DNA of 64,000 bases, taken from Diplocarpon mali. Its lineage: Eukaryota > Ascomycota > Leotiomycetes > Helotiales > Drepanopezizaceae. A model generated the notes under the pieces. It was not told where the DNA came from, did not search any database, and saw only the letters and a program-made list of their open reading frames with translations. This document shows, piece after piece, positions 46,143 through 57,484 of this stretch. The position numbers and the translations under genes were made by a program. How positions within the stretch are numbered: the stretch's first letter is position 1; each line of letters opens with the position of its first letter. The DNA lies in assembly GCA_024741835.1 (NCBI GenBank), contig JAENRP010000018.1, forward strand, positions 62,001-126,000, in the 5' to 3' direction.

Positions 46143-46788
46143 GATGGGTGTTGTTGACCCGCTCGTCGTGGAGGATGAAGGGGTGGTTTTGTCGAGCAGA
46201 AATCTGCCGTCTTACCCACGCAGAGTGTAGAGATTCACCGGCGACGCAGATGCAGCTTGCTGAGAGGGCCTCGATGAAGAAATCTGGATGGCGACGTATT
46301 CTCAATGCAGGTTGTGATGGGTTCGCAGAACGGGGGCCGGAAAGGGGGATCGTTGTCGGATGTCGCGAGCCTTGGGACACGGAAGGGTATCAGCAGTGGA
46401 ATGATCTGATCGTACCAACGGCCGTCAGGTCTCAAGCACGATACATAGGTCGGTTTGGTAGGTACGGACGGACCAGGACTCGAGTCGATAGGAAACCGAT
46501 GCGGCTCAGAGGAAGAGGGGATGGGAGGAGGGAGGCGATTCGAGGGGGTGGGAGAGGCCTCGAGGGTTGTATTGTGTGTTGAATTGTGTTGGATGAGAGG
46601 TTAAGCGGGTCGCAGATGTTTTGCTTCCTCCTTGGATCTCCTTCACTCTGGGGCGTCTGAGACTGGGGAGGAGATACTCGCAGGCGCAGAAATATCACCT
46701 GCCGAAGACACAGTCGACGATGGCAGACAATGAAATGGTGATTGTCCAAGTCGTATCGATGATGTTGAGGTCAGACAGTTCTGGAACT
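46143..46788. promoter_or_regulatory. samB upstream region, left of assembly gap
   Basis: About 650 nt upstream of the samB start; long overlapping ORFs on both strands without motifs are best read as leader DNA. On the minus strand it is pyrimidine-rich, as expected for the samB 5' leader. Confidence 0.4.
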
Positions 46789-46913
46789 NNNNNNNNNNNN
46801 NNNNNNNNNNNNNNNNNNNNNNNNNNNNNNNNNNNNNNNNNNNNNNNNNNNNNNNNNNNNNNNNNNNNNNNNNNNNNNNNNNNNNNNNNNNNNNNNNNNN
46901 NNNNNNNNNNNNN
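46789..46913. other. Assembly gap (125 Ns)
   Basis: Run of N in the given sequence, flanked on the right by G/C-rich repetitive DNA (ACGGGGGGGCGGC). The true length is unknown. A further single ambiguous base is at 49042, next to a C-run. Confidence 0.99.
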
Positions 46914-47315
46914 ACGGGGGGGCGGCTGGTCTAGGCTGGGGTTGGGTTGGCGTGGAGCGGGTGGGCCGCTTTGATTGCCGGCGAAATTGGAGGGAGGCGC
47001 GCTTAATTCTTGCACCGAGGAAGGATGGACAGATGGATGCAAGCGATGGGTTCCGCAATCTCTCAACCGCGCCGCATGTATGAAGATGTGTCTTCATGTG
47101 GTTATGTAGCTGCTATGTTTGCATGGTTTGAGCAGGCCGAGGTGGCGGGGGCCAGCAAGCTGTGTGCAGAGGCAAAAGCAGCACGGAATCAAAAGCTGCT
47201 GTCAGCGCGTGTTGGGTCCTGGTAGGACAATGAATGCCATGGGGGCGTGGAAAGGAGATGAGGGGCGGGGAGAGGAGAGGAGACAAGACAGCCGGAGACA
47301 GGAGACAAGTCAACA

Positions 47316-47347
47316 AGAGAGCAGAGCAGAGCAGAGCAGAGCAGAGC
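47316..47347 (+). repeat. (GCAGA)n pentanucleotide repeat
   Basis: About six tandem GCAGA units, just after a run of related GGAGACA/GACAAG motifs. Confidence 0.9.
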
Positions 47348-47639
47348 CGCGCAGATGCAGCGAGAAAGAGAGCTATCAAAGGCTCCACACTGGCAGAGGG
47401 GACGGTTAATTCCAATGAATAGATCGGTAGCAGCTGGAGTTGACCTCACGTGCATGGGGCCCAGATCTCGACTTTACGAGGATGACAGCAGCAGCAGCAG
47501 CAGCAATAATCTGCAGCGGCATGAATTGCACAAGAGAGGGATCTTGCGTTCCTAATCTCTATTTACCTACTCAGCAGCGGTCAATTGACAACCCCAACGC
47601 AATTCTTCTCCCTAGAGCTCTCTGCAGCTCTTCTACAAA

Positions 47640-47870
47640 AGCCTCGTCCCCTTCCAAATCCCATCCGACCATGTTGTGACTTTTACTTTGTGCTCTTTGC
47701 CTTATGCTTTTTGCTCTTTACCTTTTGCTTTTCGCTCGGCGTTTTGTGTTTTGCCTTTCTGTTTATTTTTTGCCTTTTAGACCACTTCTTTTTTTACATT
47801 TTGGCTCTAATTTTTTCTTTTTTTGCTCTTTGCCTTTTCGCGTGCTGGAGAGAACCTTCTCGGACCAAGA
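47640..47870 (+). repeat. T-rich tract of TTTGC/TTTTGCC-type units
   Basis: About 230 nt strongly biased to T, made of imperfect GCTCTTTGCC, TTTTGCTTTT and CTTTTTGCTC units. It is low-complexity; no coding support. Confidence 0.7.
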
Positions 47871-48381
47871 CTCCAGAGCCTCAGATGAGAGAGAGAGAGA
47901 GACCCGCTCCTACGGACATATATCCCGCCTGCCTGGCCTCCTGCTGGCCGACGATCCGAATCGCGTCGAGTCAGTCCGTCACGGATCACCCAAAGCGCCA
48001 GTTTGTCGTTTAGAGGAGGTCTGGAGAGCATGAGTTCAGGGACAGCGCGGCGTATAATATGACGGGATGCATGTGGACATCCACCACCCACCTCTAGCAA
48101 GGAAGAAAGGCAGCACACCGTTCGTCCTGCATAGGTGCGTATGGATGGGTATGTTTGTTTGCCTTTATGAGTGTAGGGTATAGTCGCTGCCGCGGGCCGG
48201 TTCAAGCTGTCAGCCTCCACTGCCCGGAAGCGCAATAGGGGTCTTTTGACTGCTGCATGCCTCTTGGACTCCCGAGCCCAAGGCAGAGTCCAAGCCAAAG
48301 TCCAAGCCAGAGCCAGAGCCAGAGCCCCCCATCTGCTGGTCAAAGGTCTGAGCAAGCCTCACCGCCGCTCTCTGCCGGGTC

Positions 48382-48457
48382 GGTGGCTTTTCAAGCCGGC
48401 CTTGGATCGCAATGCTCGTGGTGGCTATTCAAACCGGCCTTGGACCGCAATGCCACA
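48382..48457 (+). repeat. Two copies of a ~38-bp tandem repeat
   Basis: GGTGGCTTTTCAAGCCGGCC... at 48382 and GGTGGCTATTCAAACCGGCC... at 48420, each continuing CTTGGAYCGCAATGC; the copies differ at a few positions. Confidence 0.85.
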
Positions 48458-48806
48458 AGCGGGCTCGGATTCCCGAATCGTCGAATTCTCGACTTCTTCC
48501 TGCGTGCGTGCGGCCGACCTCGTCCTCTGATTTTCTCTCGCCGCGCGAGCTCGGATGCGGTAGAGTTACGAGTGCGGCATTGTAACCTGATGGTGCGCGT
48601 GTTTTCTGCCCGCTGACGGGCGCTTCGATACCGAGGTACGGTATCACCGCGCCGCGCTGCACCATCCAGCCAAGATGCCCCGACCCTCCGTCCAAAAGCT
48701 CGCTCACATTTGATTTCCTATCGCTTCAATTCATCCCACACAACACCCATCCCGTCACATCACGTCAACAACATCGCGCGTGCTGTCCTTCAACTAGGCG
48801 CGCTCC

Positions 48807-48830
48807 TCACGCCACGCCACGCCACGCCAC
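48807..48830 (+). repeat. (CGCCA)n pentanucleotide repeat
   Basis: Four to five tandem CGCCA units in a C-rich stretch. Confidence 0.85.
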
Positions 48831-49232
48831 CGCCGCTCTCTCCTCTCGAAACCCGACCCAACCAACAACTACCTGGCCTGCCGGATCTACCCTGACCGAC
48901 CTCGACTCCTGCGTACATACCCGGTTCTTGGTAGTCGTACTCAAACCTCACGCCTCTCCAGCACGACCCAGCCGCGCTGGCACAAGACGCAGCACAGTAT
49001 CCCCTCGCCAGCAGCGGGATCCGGCGGTGATTGCCATCCCCNCCCCCAAGGGCTCCCAAGTCACCCGAATCGCGCCTCCCCAGACGCTCTTGGATGGTTC
49101 TTCCATCGGCGCACCGTCGAGCTTCACCATCGCCAGGATACCTTCGCACTTCTTCCCGCGTCGGTGTCCCCATCACGTTCTTGCCACGTGGGCTGAACCG
49201 GGGCAGGTCGAGGCTACCGTAGACCCAGACTC

Positions 49233-49254
49233 GAGGCGAGGCGAGGCGAGGCGA
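49233..49254 (+). repeat. (GAGGC)n pentanucleotide repeat
   Basis: Four tandem GAGGC units. Confidence 0.85.
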
Positions 49255-51137
49255 AAGGCTCAGCTTCGCCTCCCTCTCCAACCCGCAGCCCAGGTAATTT
49301 CTGAAGCCGTTTCCTCCTCGTACCGTCTGATTCTTCGTTAAGCATAAAACTCGATGCCGACGTGCAGGGCCTCGCATCAGACGACGGGATTCGGCATAGT
49401 GCGGCTCCTGCTCGGACCGTTTGAAACGGCTTTGGTTTGGTAGTTGCCGGGGGCGCTCGTCTCTGCCGATCGGCTGGCCTGTACGAGAAGCATGCCGAGC
49501 GCGCTGGACGCTGAGCTTTTCCCTTCTTCTTCCACCGGCCGGCTCGAGCTGACCGGTCTAGACTCGGGGCTCTGCCAGCTGCCAGCTGCCAGCAGCGGCT
49601 TCCGGCACAATATATTCGCGGGTCTGCTCGGCAGACTCGGAGGAGCTGGAATGTCAAAGGAGAAAGTCCTCGTATAGTATGGCATCGCACGCAACGATCC
49701 TCTCACGCTCTTGCATCGTTGCCGCGCATCACTCTACGCGAGGTACTCGTACTGTGTAGGTATCAGTCCCGCAAGATCTTGGGTATACAGTTTCCATTCT
49801 ATTTATAGGAATTCCTCCGAGCGCCCCACGACCCCTCTCGCGTGATACGCCCCGCCTCATTCCACTCTTGACCCTCCGCAGCGAGACGTGGTAATTTTAG
49901 CTGATCAGAATCCCTTGAACTATCATCATGCGGATTCCCACTCTTCTCCACAATCTTGATTTCTCGCCGTGGAATGGATACGTCTTTCTACAGCCGAGAT
50001 TCTTCGGCGAATTTGGCGAGAGACGAGGCCAGTGGGCAGAAGAAGTCAGGAAAAAAGCGGCAGCCGATCCAGAGCACACTGGTGAGAACCCGAGCTAGAC
50101 ATAACCAACAGATTGGGAGAGGGTACTTGATGTTGGCCATCTCGGCTGCCCCTATCGCCTGAGGGCAGCGGCAAAGCTTATCTGCATCCGTACCCATGCA
50201 AGTGATATATTTTACCGTACCAACCAAGAGAAATCGTGATATACTCCGAGTAAGATCCATCAGAGCCTTTGCCTCCGAGCGGCGTATGGGCGGTCCCCCG
50301 TTGAATGGCCGTGGCAGCGAGCCTACGAGGCCATTGCAGCGGGCAGATACCGAGTGGAGAGGAGAGCTACACCGGCCAGGCATTACGGTCGCGTTGCGGC
50401 GACTTCGCTACATCTCTACACTTGCTATAGAGCGTCCCGCCACGCATCTCTACTTTCTTCTCCTTCCTTCTCTCTCTCAGGCGGCGTAGATTCTGGTGCT
50501 GGTATTGGTAGTGTACTCGATTATTCAGTGCTTCTAGCATTACCACGAGAGAGCGTGTTATCCTCCGTAACCCTCACGCCTCCATTCATGCTGTGCCCGG
50601 TCTTTATTGCTACCTTTCTAGTGAGTTTGCTTCTAGAAGGGGCTTGAAGAGGTAAGCGGTATCACACCATCGGATCTGGCTGCAGCAAAGGGACTAAGTC
50701 GGGCTTCGAGAGATTAGGATACTGCAGCATAGCTATAGAGCCATCGACTCTTCTGCAATAATAGTCTTTTACTCAACGTTGCACGAGCTGTATAACGGGA
50801 GAGGGCTAGATGGGAGGTGCTCGATACCCTTGCTACTAGCACGAGCAGCAACTCCAACGCAGCCACGCACACTAGCCGCCCAAAGAAGCGGCCCGTCAGG
50901 ATAACTTCTCCAGCTACATTCGCCACACAATCGCCCCATATCATGAGATCTCGACGAGCCCTCATACGTTTGGCCCATCAACCCAGACGCTTCTTCGATC
51001 AGGCGCTAGCGCTCAGCGTGGTGAAGTGACCCCTCCATCTCGCTTAGGATGTTTACACCCTCCTCCCTCTTTCCACTCCCCAACAAAGGCCGCACCATCC
51101 TCGACCAAAGAAATGATGGGGGGAGGGGAGTGGGGGT

Positions 51138-51169
51138 GAATGGATGAATAGATGAATGAATGAATGAAT
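51138..51169 (+). repeat. (GAAT)n tetranucleotide repeat
   Basis: TGAATGGATGAATAGATGAATGAA-type repeat, imperfect at first and perfect GAAT at the end. Confidence 0.9.
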
Positions 51170-51439
51170 TAAATAAAGCGAAAAAAAGGAAATATCGAGA
51201 GAGAAAGGAGACGCGTCCTCTCTCCAAGGAGCTGCAATCTACTCGTCGCCCGCGGACTCGCGGCGGGGAATCCTCCTGTACTTAACTGGCCGTCTGCACG
51301 CTCCGGCCTTGCTGGTCGAGATCGACATCGACATCGAGATCGCGCGGCTAGAGCTACTGTCTCGCCTTCTCACACGAATCACCAAACCCTCCCGAAAAAA
51401 GGAAGAAAGCAAAGAACACACTACGTACATTCCAGCAAG

Positions 51440-52238
51440 ATGGTCGTCGGCGACACCTCCGTCCGGGACGACGTCCGCGCCGTCCTCGAGGAGATGCACG
51501 CGCTGCGCGCCAAGCTAGGTAAGCAGCAACCCAGCCGTGGAGCTCCCCCGACCCGGACTGACCCCTCTCTCTCTCTCGGCCTCCAGATCAGCTCGTTGCC
51601 CTCTCCCAGCCCGCCCCAGCCCGCAGCCGCGCGGCTCCTACGCTCGGGGCCACGACCGCGACTAGATCCTCGAGCAGCGCCGCGGCAGCGTCGAGCAAGA
51701 GAGGCCGCGAGGAGATCTCGGCCGGGGAGGACGCTGCCGCGGGTGGCCCGAGTCGGAAGAGGGTTGAGCGGAGCCCGGACCGTGAGCGCGAGGCTGGGGA
51801 GGCGCTCGTCACCCCCGAGGTGAGTCTTCTCCGTACACGTCGCGTCTCCCGACCGAGGCGTGGAAGTATAATCCGGCGTGGCCGACCGTAGCTGACCCTT
51901 CACCCTCCCAGCCCTCCCTGGACGCCGCCGCGACACACGACCACACCCAGCCCGAGGACAAGGAGGCCGCCGGAGAGCCGATCCGGGCGCTCGTGCAGGA
52001 CATCGTCGACGGCGTCGTCAAGCCGGCGCTGAACGTGCTCCAGCTCTCGATCGAGAGCTGCTTGGCCGCGACCCGGCGGGCGCCCCGGGGCGGCTCGCCC
52101 GCGGAGATCGAGGCGGCGCTCGGCCGGATGGAGAGGGTCGTCGGCGAGCTGGTCGCGGAGGGCTTCCGCAAGGCCGTGGAAGAGGTGGCGGAGGGCGTCC
52201 TGGCGGAGATGAGCCGGGAGCTGGAGGTGCATGCTTGA
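51440..52238 (+). CDS. GC-rich orphan gene: coiled-coil/helical protein, unknown
   Basis: Three exons, 51440-51518, 51587-51819 and 51912-52238, joined in phase by two clean GT-AG introns (GTAAGC...CTCCAG and GTGAGT...CTCCCAG), giving 212 aa. The first ~32 residues form a leucine/hydrophobic heptad helix (VRAVLEEMHALRAKLDQLV). The middle is Ala/Ser/Arg-rich with two basic patches that could be nuclear signals (SSKRGREE and SRKRVERSPDRERE). The last ~90 residues form helices (IRALVQDIVDGVVKPALNVL; EEVAEGVLAEMSRELEV). Third codon positions are almost all G or C, far more biased than in neighbouring genes such as EBP2 or MKT1, so it differs from its surroundings. No known family recognised. Open frame, spliced joining and helical pattern support a real gene; the codon bias might mark recent origin, high expression or foreign ancestry. 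Confidence 0.6.
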
Positions 52239-53170
52239 GGTGTTGATGTTGGCTCGGGACGCCGAGTCCGCGCGGATCGGAGGGCGTGGAGTTCGGGAAG
52301 CTGTCGTCTCGGTCGGCGACTCTGCCGGTCTGTTTGGGATACTTCCTTTGGTCCGAAGCTGCGGAGCTTCCAGTCTCTGCAGTCTACGCGGGGTTGTCAA
52401 GGCTTGCAGATAGCGGCAAAGCAAAGAATGGCCTGTGGTTATTTCTCCTGAATCATGGTGTTCCGCCCAGGTTAGAATTCCGCTGTTTGGTCTCGGATTC
52501 CCCTCGTCACATTCTAAGCTGCTTCGCTGTCCCTCTTGTGCCCTCTGGCCTGGAGAGCATAGCACGAATTTGGAGATCTCCCTCCCATGATCCAGGTTGA
52601 CTGGTAATCCAAAAACATCCCAGGAAAGTGATCTCTACGATATCCATAGTGTACACCCCACTACGCTCCAAGGAAAATCGCAACTCTCAAGGGTAGACGT
52701 GTACCGTCACTCATTGAGACGATTGCTAGTAGCAGCTACCAAATGCCAGCCTCGCCATCTCTAACCCCCGAGAGATTCGGGATTCTCGCAGACCACTCTC
52801 GCCTGAACCGTATAGTAGGGGAATCTCCTATACTGCTCGCTACGGGACTCACTTTTGCGCTGCTTAGATCGCAACCGCAGTTACGGTCAACGAGAAAGAA
52901 TTCAGGAATTGTGTAAGTCAGAATCGCTTCGAATTTCTTTGTTTGAGACAATGATTGTCGGGTTCTGGTGAGTCGCTCCTTCCTCAAAGCGCGGTCTCAA
53001 AAACGAAACCACCTACAGATTCACCTCTCCGCTTGTGTGATTCTCTCACTCACACGCAACAAACAATTCATCCATATACGTACCCAAAAAGCAAAAGCCG
53101 ACTTGATATACTCCATCAGCTTCAGAGTCGTACATATCCCCTGCTCAACACATCAAAAGCCACAGACAAG
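52239..53170. other. Intergenic
   Basis: No supported gene. The 3' side (about 53000-53170) is the probable leader of the small Cys-rich gene; the frame runs open into that gene from 52955 but lacks an upstream start fitting the family. Confidence 0.4.
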
Positions 53171-53680
53171 ATGTGTACAGGAGCGAGAGACATCTACAGC
53201 TGCGGCTGCCAGCGCGTCACTTTCGATAAAATTTGTGAGGCATACCGCTGCCTTGCGTGGAAGTTATTCCAACCAAGAAAACTCAAGCGTGGCTGCTATG
53301 CTTGTAACAGGTATTTCTCTCTACCTCGGGAACATGGCACCTCCTCCGGAGCAACACGGCCGAGAATTGCTGTAGAACATGCTAAGCATTCTTTCAGTCG
53401 CAGAGGCGTTTTTGAACCTTCCGAGACCGAAACTCCTGATATCATTACGTCCCAAGTAGAATCCAGACCCGGACCTGTCAAGACCGAAAACCCAGCTATC
53501 ACCACGTCTCAGATCGCAACCGGACCCGAACTTCCCAAGACCGGAACCTCTGATGTCATCAAGTCTCGAGTAGAGATCGCGCATGAGGGGTTGAGTGTAG
53601 CTTCATATACAATGCCACCTCGTACCCAGGAGCTGATCGAGGCCCCCTACCAGCCGAGGATCCTGAAAGCCTTCGAATAG
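53171..53680 (+). CDS. Small Cys-rich protein with 19-residue repeats
   Basis: 169 aa, single exon from ATG 53171. The open frame continues upstream, but this Met begins the motif-bearing part, as in fungal proteins starting MC. The N-terminus reads MCTGARDIYSCGCQRV, then FDKICEAYRCLAWKLF and KRGCYACNRYF, with paired Cys that could bind zinc or form disulfides. The C-terminal half contains three imperfect tandem units of 19 residues (57 nt): ETPDIITSQVESRPGPVKT, then ENPAITTSQIATGPELPKT, then a shorter GTSDVIKSRVEI. This is a widespread type of small, uncharacterised fungal protein. There is no signal peptide, so a secreted effector role is not indicated. Function unknown. Confidence that it is a real gene is fair; the start is less certain. 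Confidence 0.55.
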   Translation: MCTGARDIYSCGCQRVTFDKICEAYRCLAWKLFQPRKLKRGCYACNRYFSLPREHGTSSGATRPRIAVEHAKHSFSRRGVFEPSETETPDIITSQVESRPGPVKTENPAITTSQIATGPELPKTGTSDVIKSRVEIAHEGLSVASYTMPPRTQELIEAPYQPRILKAFE

Positions 53681-55702
53681 ATATCATTTTTCGAATTCAA
53701 CTTTCTGATGGCAAAATTATATCAAGATTGATTGAAGGGTCACGAAGGTCTCGAGGCTATAGTAAGCAGGGCCTAACGGGGCGAGAACTCTGTGACAGAG
53801 CTGGAGATGGGTCTGTGAGTTTTTCGATACGGCCAGGATTAAGCAAACAGCTCTCATCCAAGACGTGCTCAGATACCAGCTTAGTCACCTCACAGATATT
53901 CTCAAGGATCCCTTGGGTTGGAGACCTAGTTTTTCAACAGGGCATATTAATGATGTGGTAGATAAAGGACAGGACTACCTCAATACCAAGAGATTAAGCG
54001 AAGATCAATGAAAAGACACTTCAAGCTGTACACTACTGCCCTCAGGATTTAGACAATGTTCTTTCTGAGGAGCAAGGGACTCGTTTCAATACTTGGCCAT
54101 GACTATAAGTGATCAGGGGCCTCTTCATTCGATGACCAGCGTGTCAATGAAATGAAAATAAAACTCGTCGTCGTGGAAAAATCCTACAAAAGATAAAAAG
54201 GTCCTCGTCGCCTCGATAACCTCCGGAAGTTCATCGAGAGTGTTCCTGACATGGTATGCAGCCCAAATCAAGATGTATGCTATCATACCACGAAAGAAGC
54301 ACCGGAGTATGGATGGACTAATGAGAGCCCGCCAGATGGGTTAATGCTTGCGGATGATGATTGAGGCCATAAGACCTAGGAGCACGTGGGGGATTTTATG
54401 CCTGATGATGAGAAGTGACCGCCTCAGAGTACGGTATTATCTATGAATACTGAAAAAGATATTAGAAAGCTTGTTGAGGATACTGTGAAGACTTTTCTTC
54501 TTCTTCTAAAAAGTACGCCAGAATCTGACTATCGCCGGCTTCAACGCTACATGAACTGGGCCACCGATCAGTAATATCCAACATCGCACCGAGTAAACAG
54601 ACTCGGATCGTGTTTTTCTAGCCCAATCCGTAGCATATAACCCCTTTCTTCGGTAAGGATGAATCAAGAATTCCCTAGTAGACATAATTCTACACCTAAA
54701 TCTCCTCCATTACCCCTTGTCACGAATCCCGCCAGACCTATCCTCCCAATCGAGGATCCTAGCCCTCAGCATCGCGGCCTCGGCATCTTTATGACTGCTG
54801 GTATCCAAACCACGCAACTGGACTTTCCGAACGACGTTGTGCGTATACAGATGTGCAACTCGTCCCCGAGGCTGGGAATCATGGCTTTCTGGGGGGCGGG
54901 GGGGGGGGCAGGCGACACATCCCGGATGAGTACTCCTGGGTGGGGAACAGAATGAGAAAGAGGCGAGGGAGCTTACGGTAATTTGTCCTGCGACGCTGCT
55001 TCATCGCTAGCGTACACACAGCCGATGGATGTGTTTCTGCAGCTCGCTATTGCCACGGGACACTGTAGAAAGTATACTTTGGCAGCTGCGCGTCAGTTTT
55101 GCCTCCTCGACTTCAGGATCGCGTGACTGGAGAGAAAGCATGTCTCTGCTTTCGACAGGAGAGATGGTGTTGTGCGGCGGCAGGATGTTCTGTTGGCGTT
55201 GCAGCTTTCGAAATGATTTGTTTACATCCCCGTCTCGCTTAAGCTGGCCCCCGACGGCCTCCTGGTCGGCGGAACCGCGATGTGCTGAGAGGCAAGCGGC
55301 TCGAGAGCCAGGAGCGTGGGGGACTAGCGAGGGCAGCGGAGCCGCTGAGAAGTCGCAGATGGTGGTGTCGTGGAGGGCGTGACCTTGTCGCGATATCAGA
55401 GGGCCGCGACACCTTCGCCGGAACGTCAGAAGGGAGGGCTGGTTCGGTTAAGTGGGTCCTGGGAGCCGTGGTAGCCTTGTTATCGTCTTGAAGCCTGGGT
55501 GGTGGAAGGTCCATGTCGGGGATGGTGGATTTTACTTTTCGGCTGGGTGGGGGAGTTGGCAATGATTTTGAGTGTTCATTTGGACCGGCTAGTGGACCCC
55601 GAGCTCATTCAAGGCGTCGTTCGGTGGAGGATTTCTGTTAGAATATACAAGGATTGGATATTAAGGCTTATGTAAGCATACCTTGTTACTGCTGCAGCTC
55701 CA
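53681..55702. other. Intergenic, no supported gene
   Basis: 2 kb with only short, overlapping ORFs (for example 54659-54955, 55029-55382 and minus 55239-55562), none with motifs. A run of about 16 G (broken once) lies near 54892-54908. Confidence 0.4.
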
Positions 55703-56221
55703 TAGAACTCAGAATCTGCACACAAAGATTCTATCAATTTCACGTACAACCCATCGTCGAGAGTAACGGTTTCACCCCGCTCACCAAATATCATTGAACT
55801 TCTAGCACCCACCCCCAACTTCCTCCTTCCTATCTGTCAACTACTCGTAAGACAGAGAACGAAATCAGAAAATTACAACCTCCCGATAGTCCAGAACGAG
55901 ACTCTGACTACCGAGACTGTTCGGGCTTTCACTCGCACCCACACTGCTGCTCACATCAAGGGCTCCGAGGGTAAGCTCACCAGCGCCGCGGCAACCAATG
56001 GCCGACCCACGACCGACACCCCTAGAGCATCTCCCGAGTCGCATCCCGGCTGGCGAGAGGACGAGAGAGAGAGAAAGGCCGTTGCTGCCAAGGGGCAAGC
56101 CGAGCGGGAGGACGAGCAAGCCATGGCTGCACGCGAAGCTCAGGAAACCTTCACCATACGAGTAAACCACGGCAGCCGAAGGAAGTACCGAGTGAGCCGG
56201 ATCCCCCTCGAGAACGCGTGA
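55703..56221 (+). other. Open coding-like frame without early start codon
   Basis: A plus frame is open from about 55706 to the TGA at 56219-56221, with no ATG until near its end. It reads SENYNLPIVQNETLTTETVR, later a charged region (GWREDERERKAVAAKGQ) and a basic end (NHGSRRKYRVSRIPLENA). The composition is protein-like, so this may be the last exon of a gene whose upstream exons were not found, or a relic. Minus frames here are also open. Confidence 0.28.
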
Positions 56222-57484
56222 ACGATAGCCTGTGCAGAGGAGCTTCGTTGCATGGGGTGTCTAGAGCAAACATTGACGAAGCCCAGAAGAAGCCGCTTTT
56301 GATTAAAATCTGTAGGAATGATGCATATACAAGTCACGTATTAGTCACGTGGGCGTATAATGTAGGTAGTCCCGCCTTAGCACTAGCCTTGGCAAGTAGC
56401 ATAGAATGGCCTGAAGGGCCATTCTGCCTACAGATAATACACAACTGAATACACATACGGGATCCCCTATTTGTATTGTGCCTCGCGCCCCCTGTGATAC
56501 CGACAAAATCCAAAGATGGTTCCCAATCCTTGCAGCAGCTGGCTCTGATCGCAAGTACCGCGCCCGGGTCAGGAACGCGTTGGAAGGAGCCGAGGAAGCT
56601 TTCGACGCCGCGTGATCCAAGGGTGCGGCATTGAGGAAATGATCGCGATAGTCTTGACCGTGCCCTTGCAAGACATCTCGGCAGCGGCATGGCGGCTAGG
56701 GGCGAGGAGCTTGGTCGAGAGCACGGAATGGAAAGCTCTGAGCCAGGGATCTTGTGGCCACAATACCCTAGCGGAAATGTTCTGGTGATGCCTCGTGTTG
56801 ACTTCATCACGTGGAGCTGGCTCGATACGCTAGACCACCTCTATACTATTCAAGTCAGGGAGGGAAGCTTGCCATGGCCCTGGAGCTGCTGGCTGGAAGT
56901 CCGGCCCACGCCTAGGCCGATGGGAACACGAGGTGGGATTTGGTAAGTGTGCTACAAGCCTGTAACGGCATGAGGCTGTACACGGCAACGAAATCGTCAC
57001 TCTGATCTCTCCATGGAATAAAAAAAGGGGAAAATCCACTTGGTTCGCTGACTATGATGCTTGAGCAGGCGAGTGAAACAACGTCCTAAATAAAAGGAAG
57101 CCAAAAACGTGTAGATGGTGATCCCCAAGTCTTGGAATGAGAGGACAGTCATCCCGTTTCCCAGTAGTGATACCCAGACACCAGGGACACGCCACCGACA
57201 ATGCAATACCATCTCTGTCTGGTAGGCCATCTGAGATGCATACAAGGGCATCGTCACCGCAGGGCACCGGCAATCTCGAAATGGTGCTAGTTTTGGAAAC
57301 CCCAAGGATACTCGAAGTAAAAGCTGCACTTTAAAACATCTTGCCAATCGGGTATCTAAGTGCTCTTATCCTACGCTTCCTGTGCAAGACTAAAGCCTCC
57401 CGAGTAAAAATGGCCCGTAGCATCTTGCTGTTTCCACGCGCTGCATTTTATATTGTCAACCATGGGAAGTCTGCGTCCGCACAT
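56222..57484. other. Intergenic, no supported gene
   Basis: Overlapping ORFs on both strands without motifs. The part next to 57485 is presumably the 3' UTR of the cystinosin gene. Confidence 0.4.

Larger units (their letters stand above)
46914..51439. other. Long repeat-studded intergenic interval, no supported gene
   Basis: 4.5 kb of DNA with many short tandem repeats and overlapping GC-rich ORFs on both strands. Plus frames at 48928-49341 and minus frames at 48790-49377 are open around the ambiguous base but carry no motif and overlap each other. 47640-47870 is strongly T-rich. No tRNA or rRNA seen. Confidence 0.4.

Noticed and set aside
46621..47097. ORFs spanning the N gap
   Set aside because: Their length comes from Ns being read as X; nothing recognisable lies on either side.
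48790..49377. 195-codon minus ORF and opposing plus ORFs around 49 kb
   Set aside because: All frames are open because the DNA is GC-rich; they overlap each other, include an ambiguous base and show no motif.
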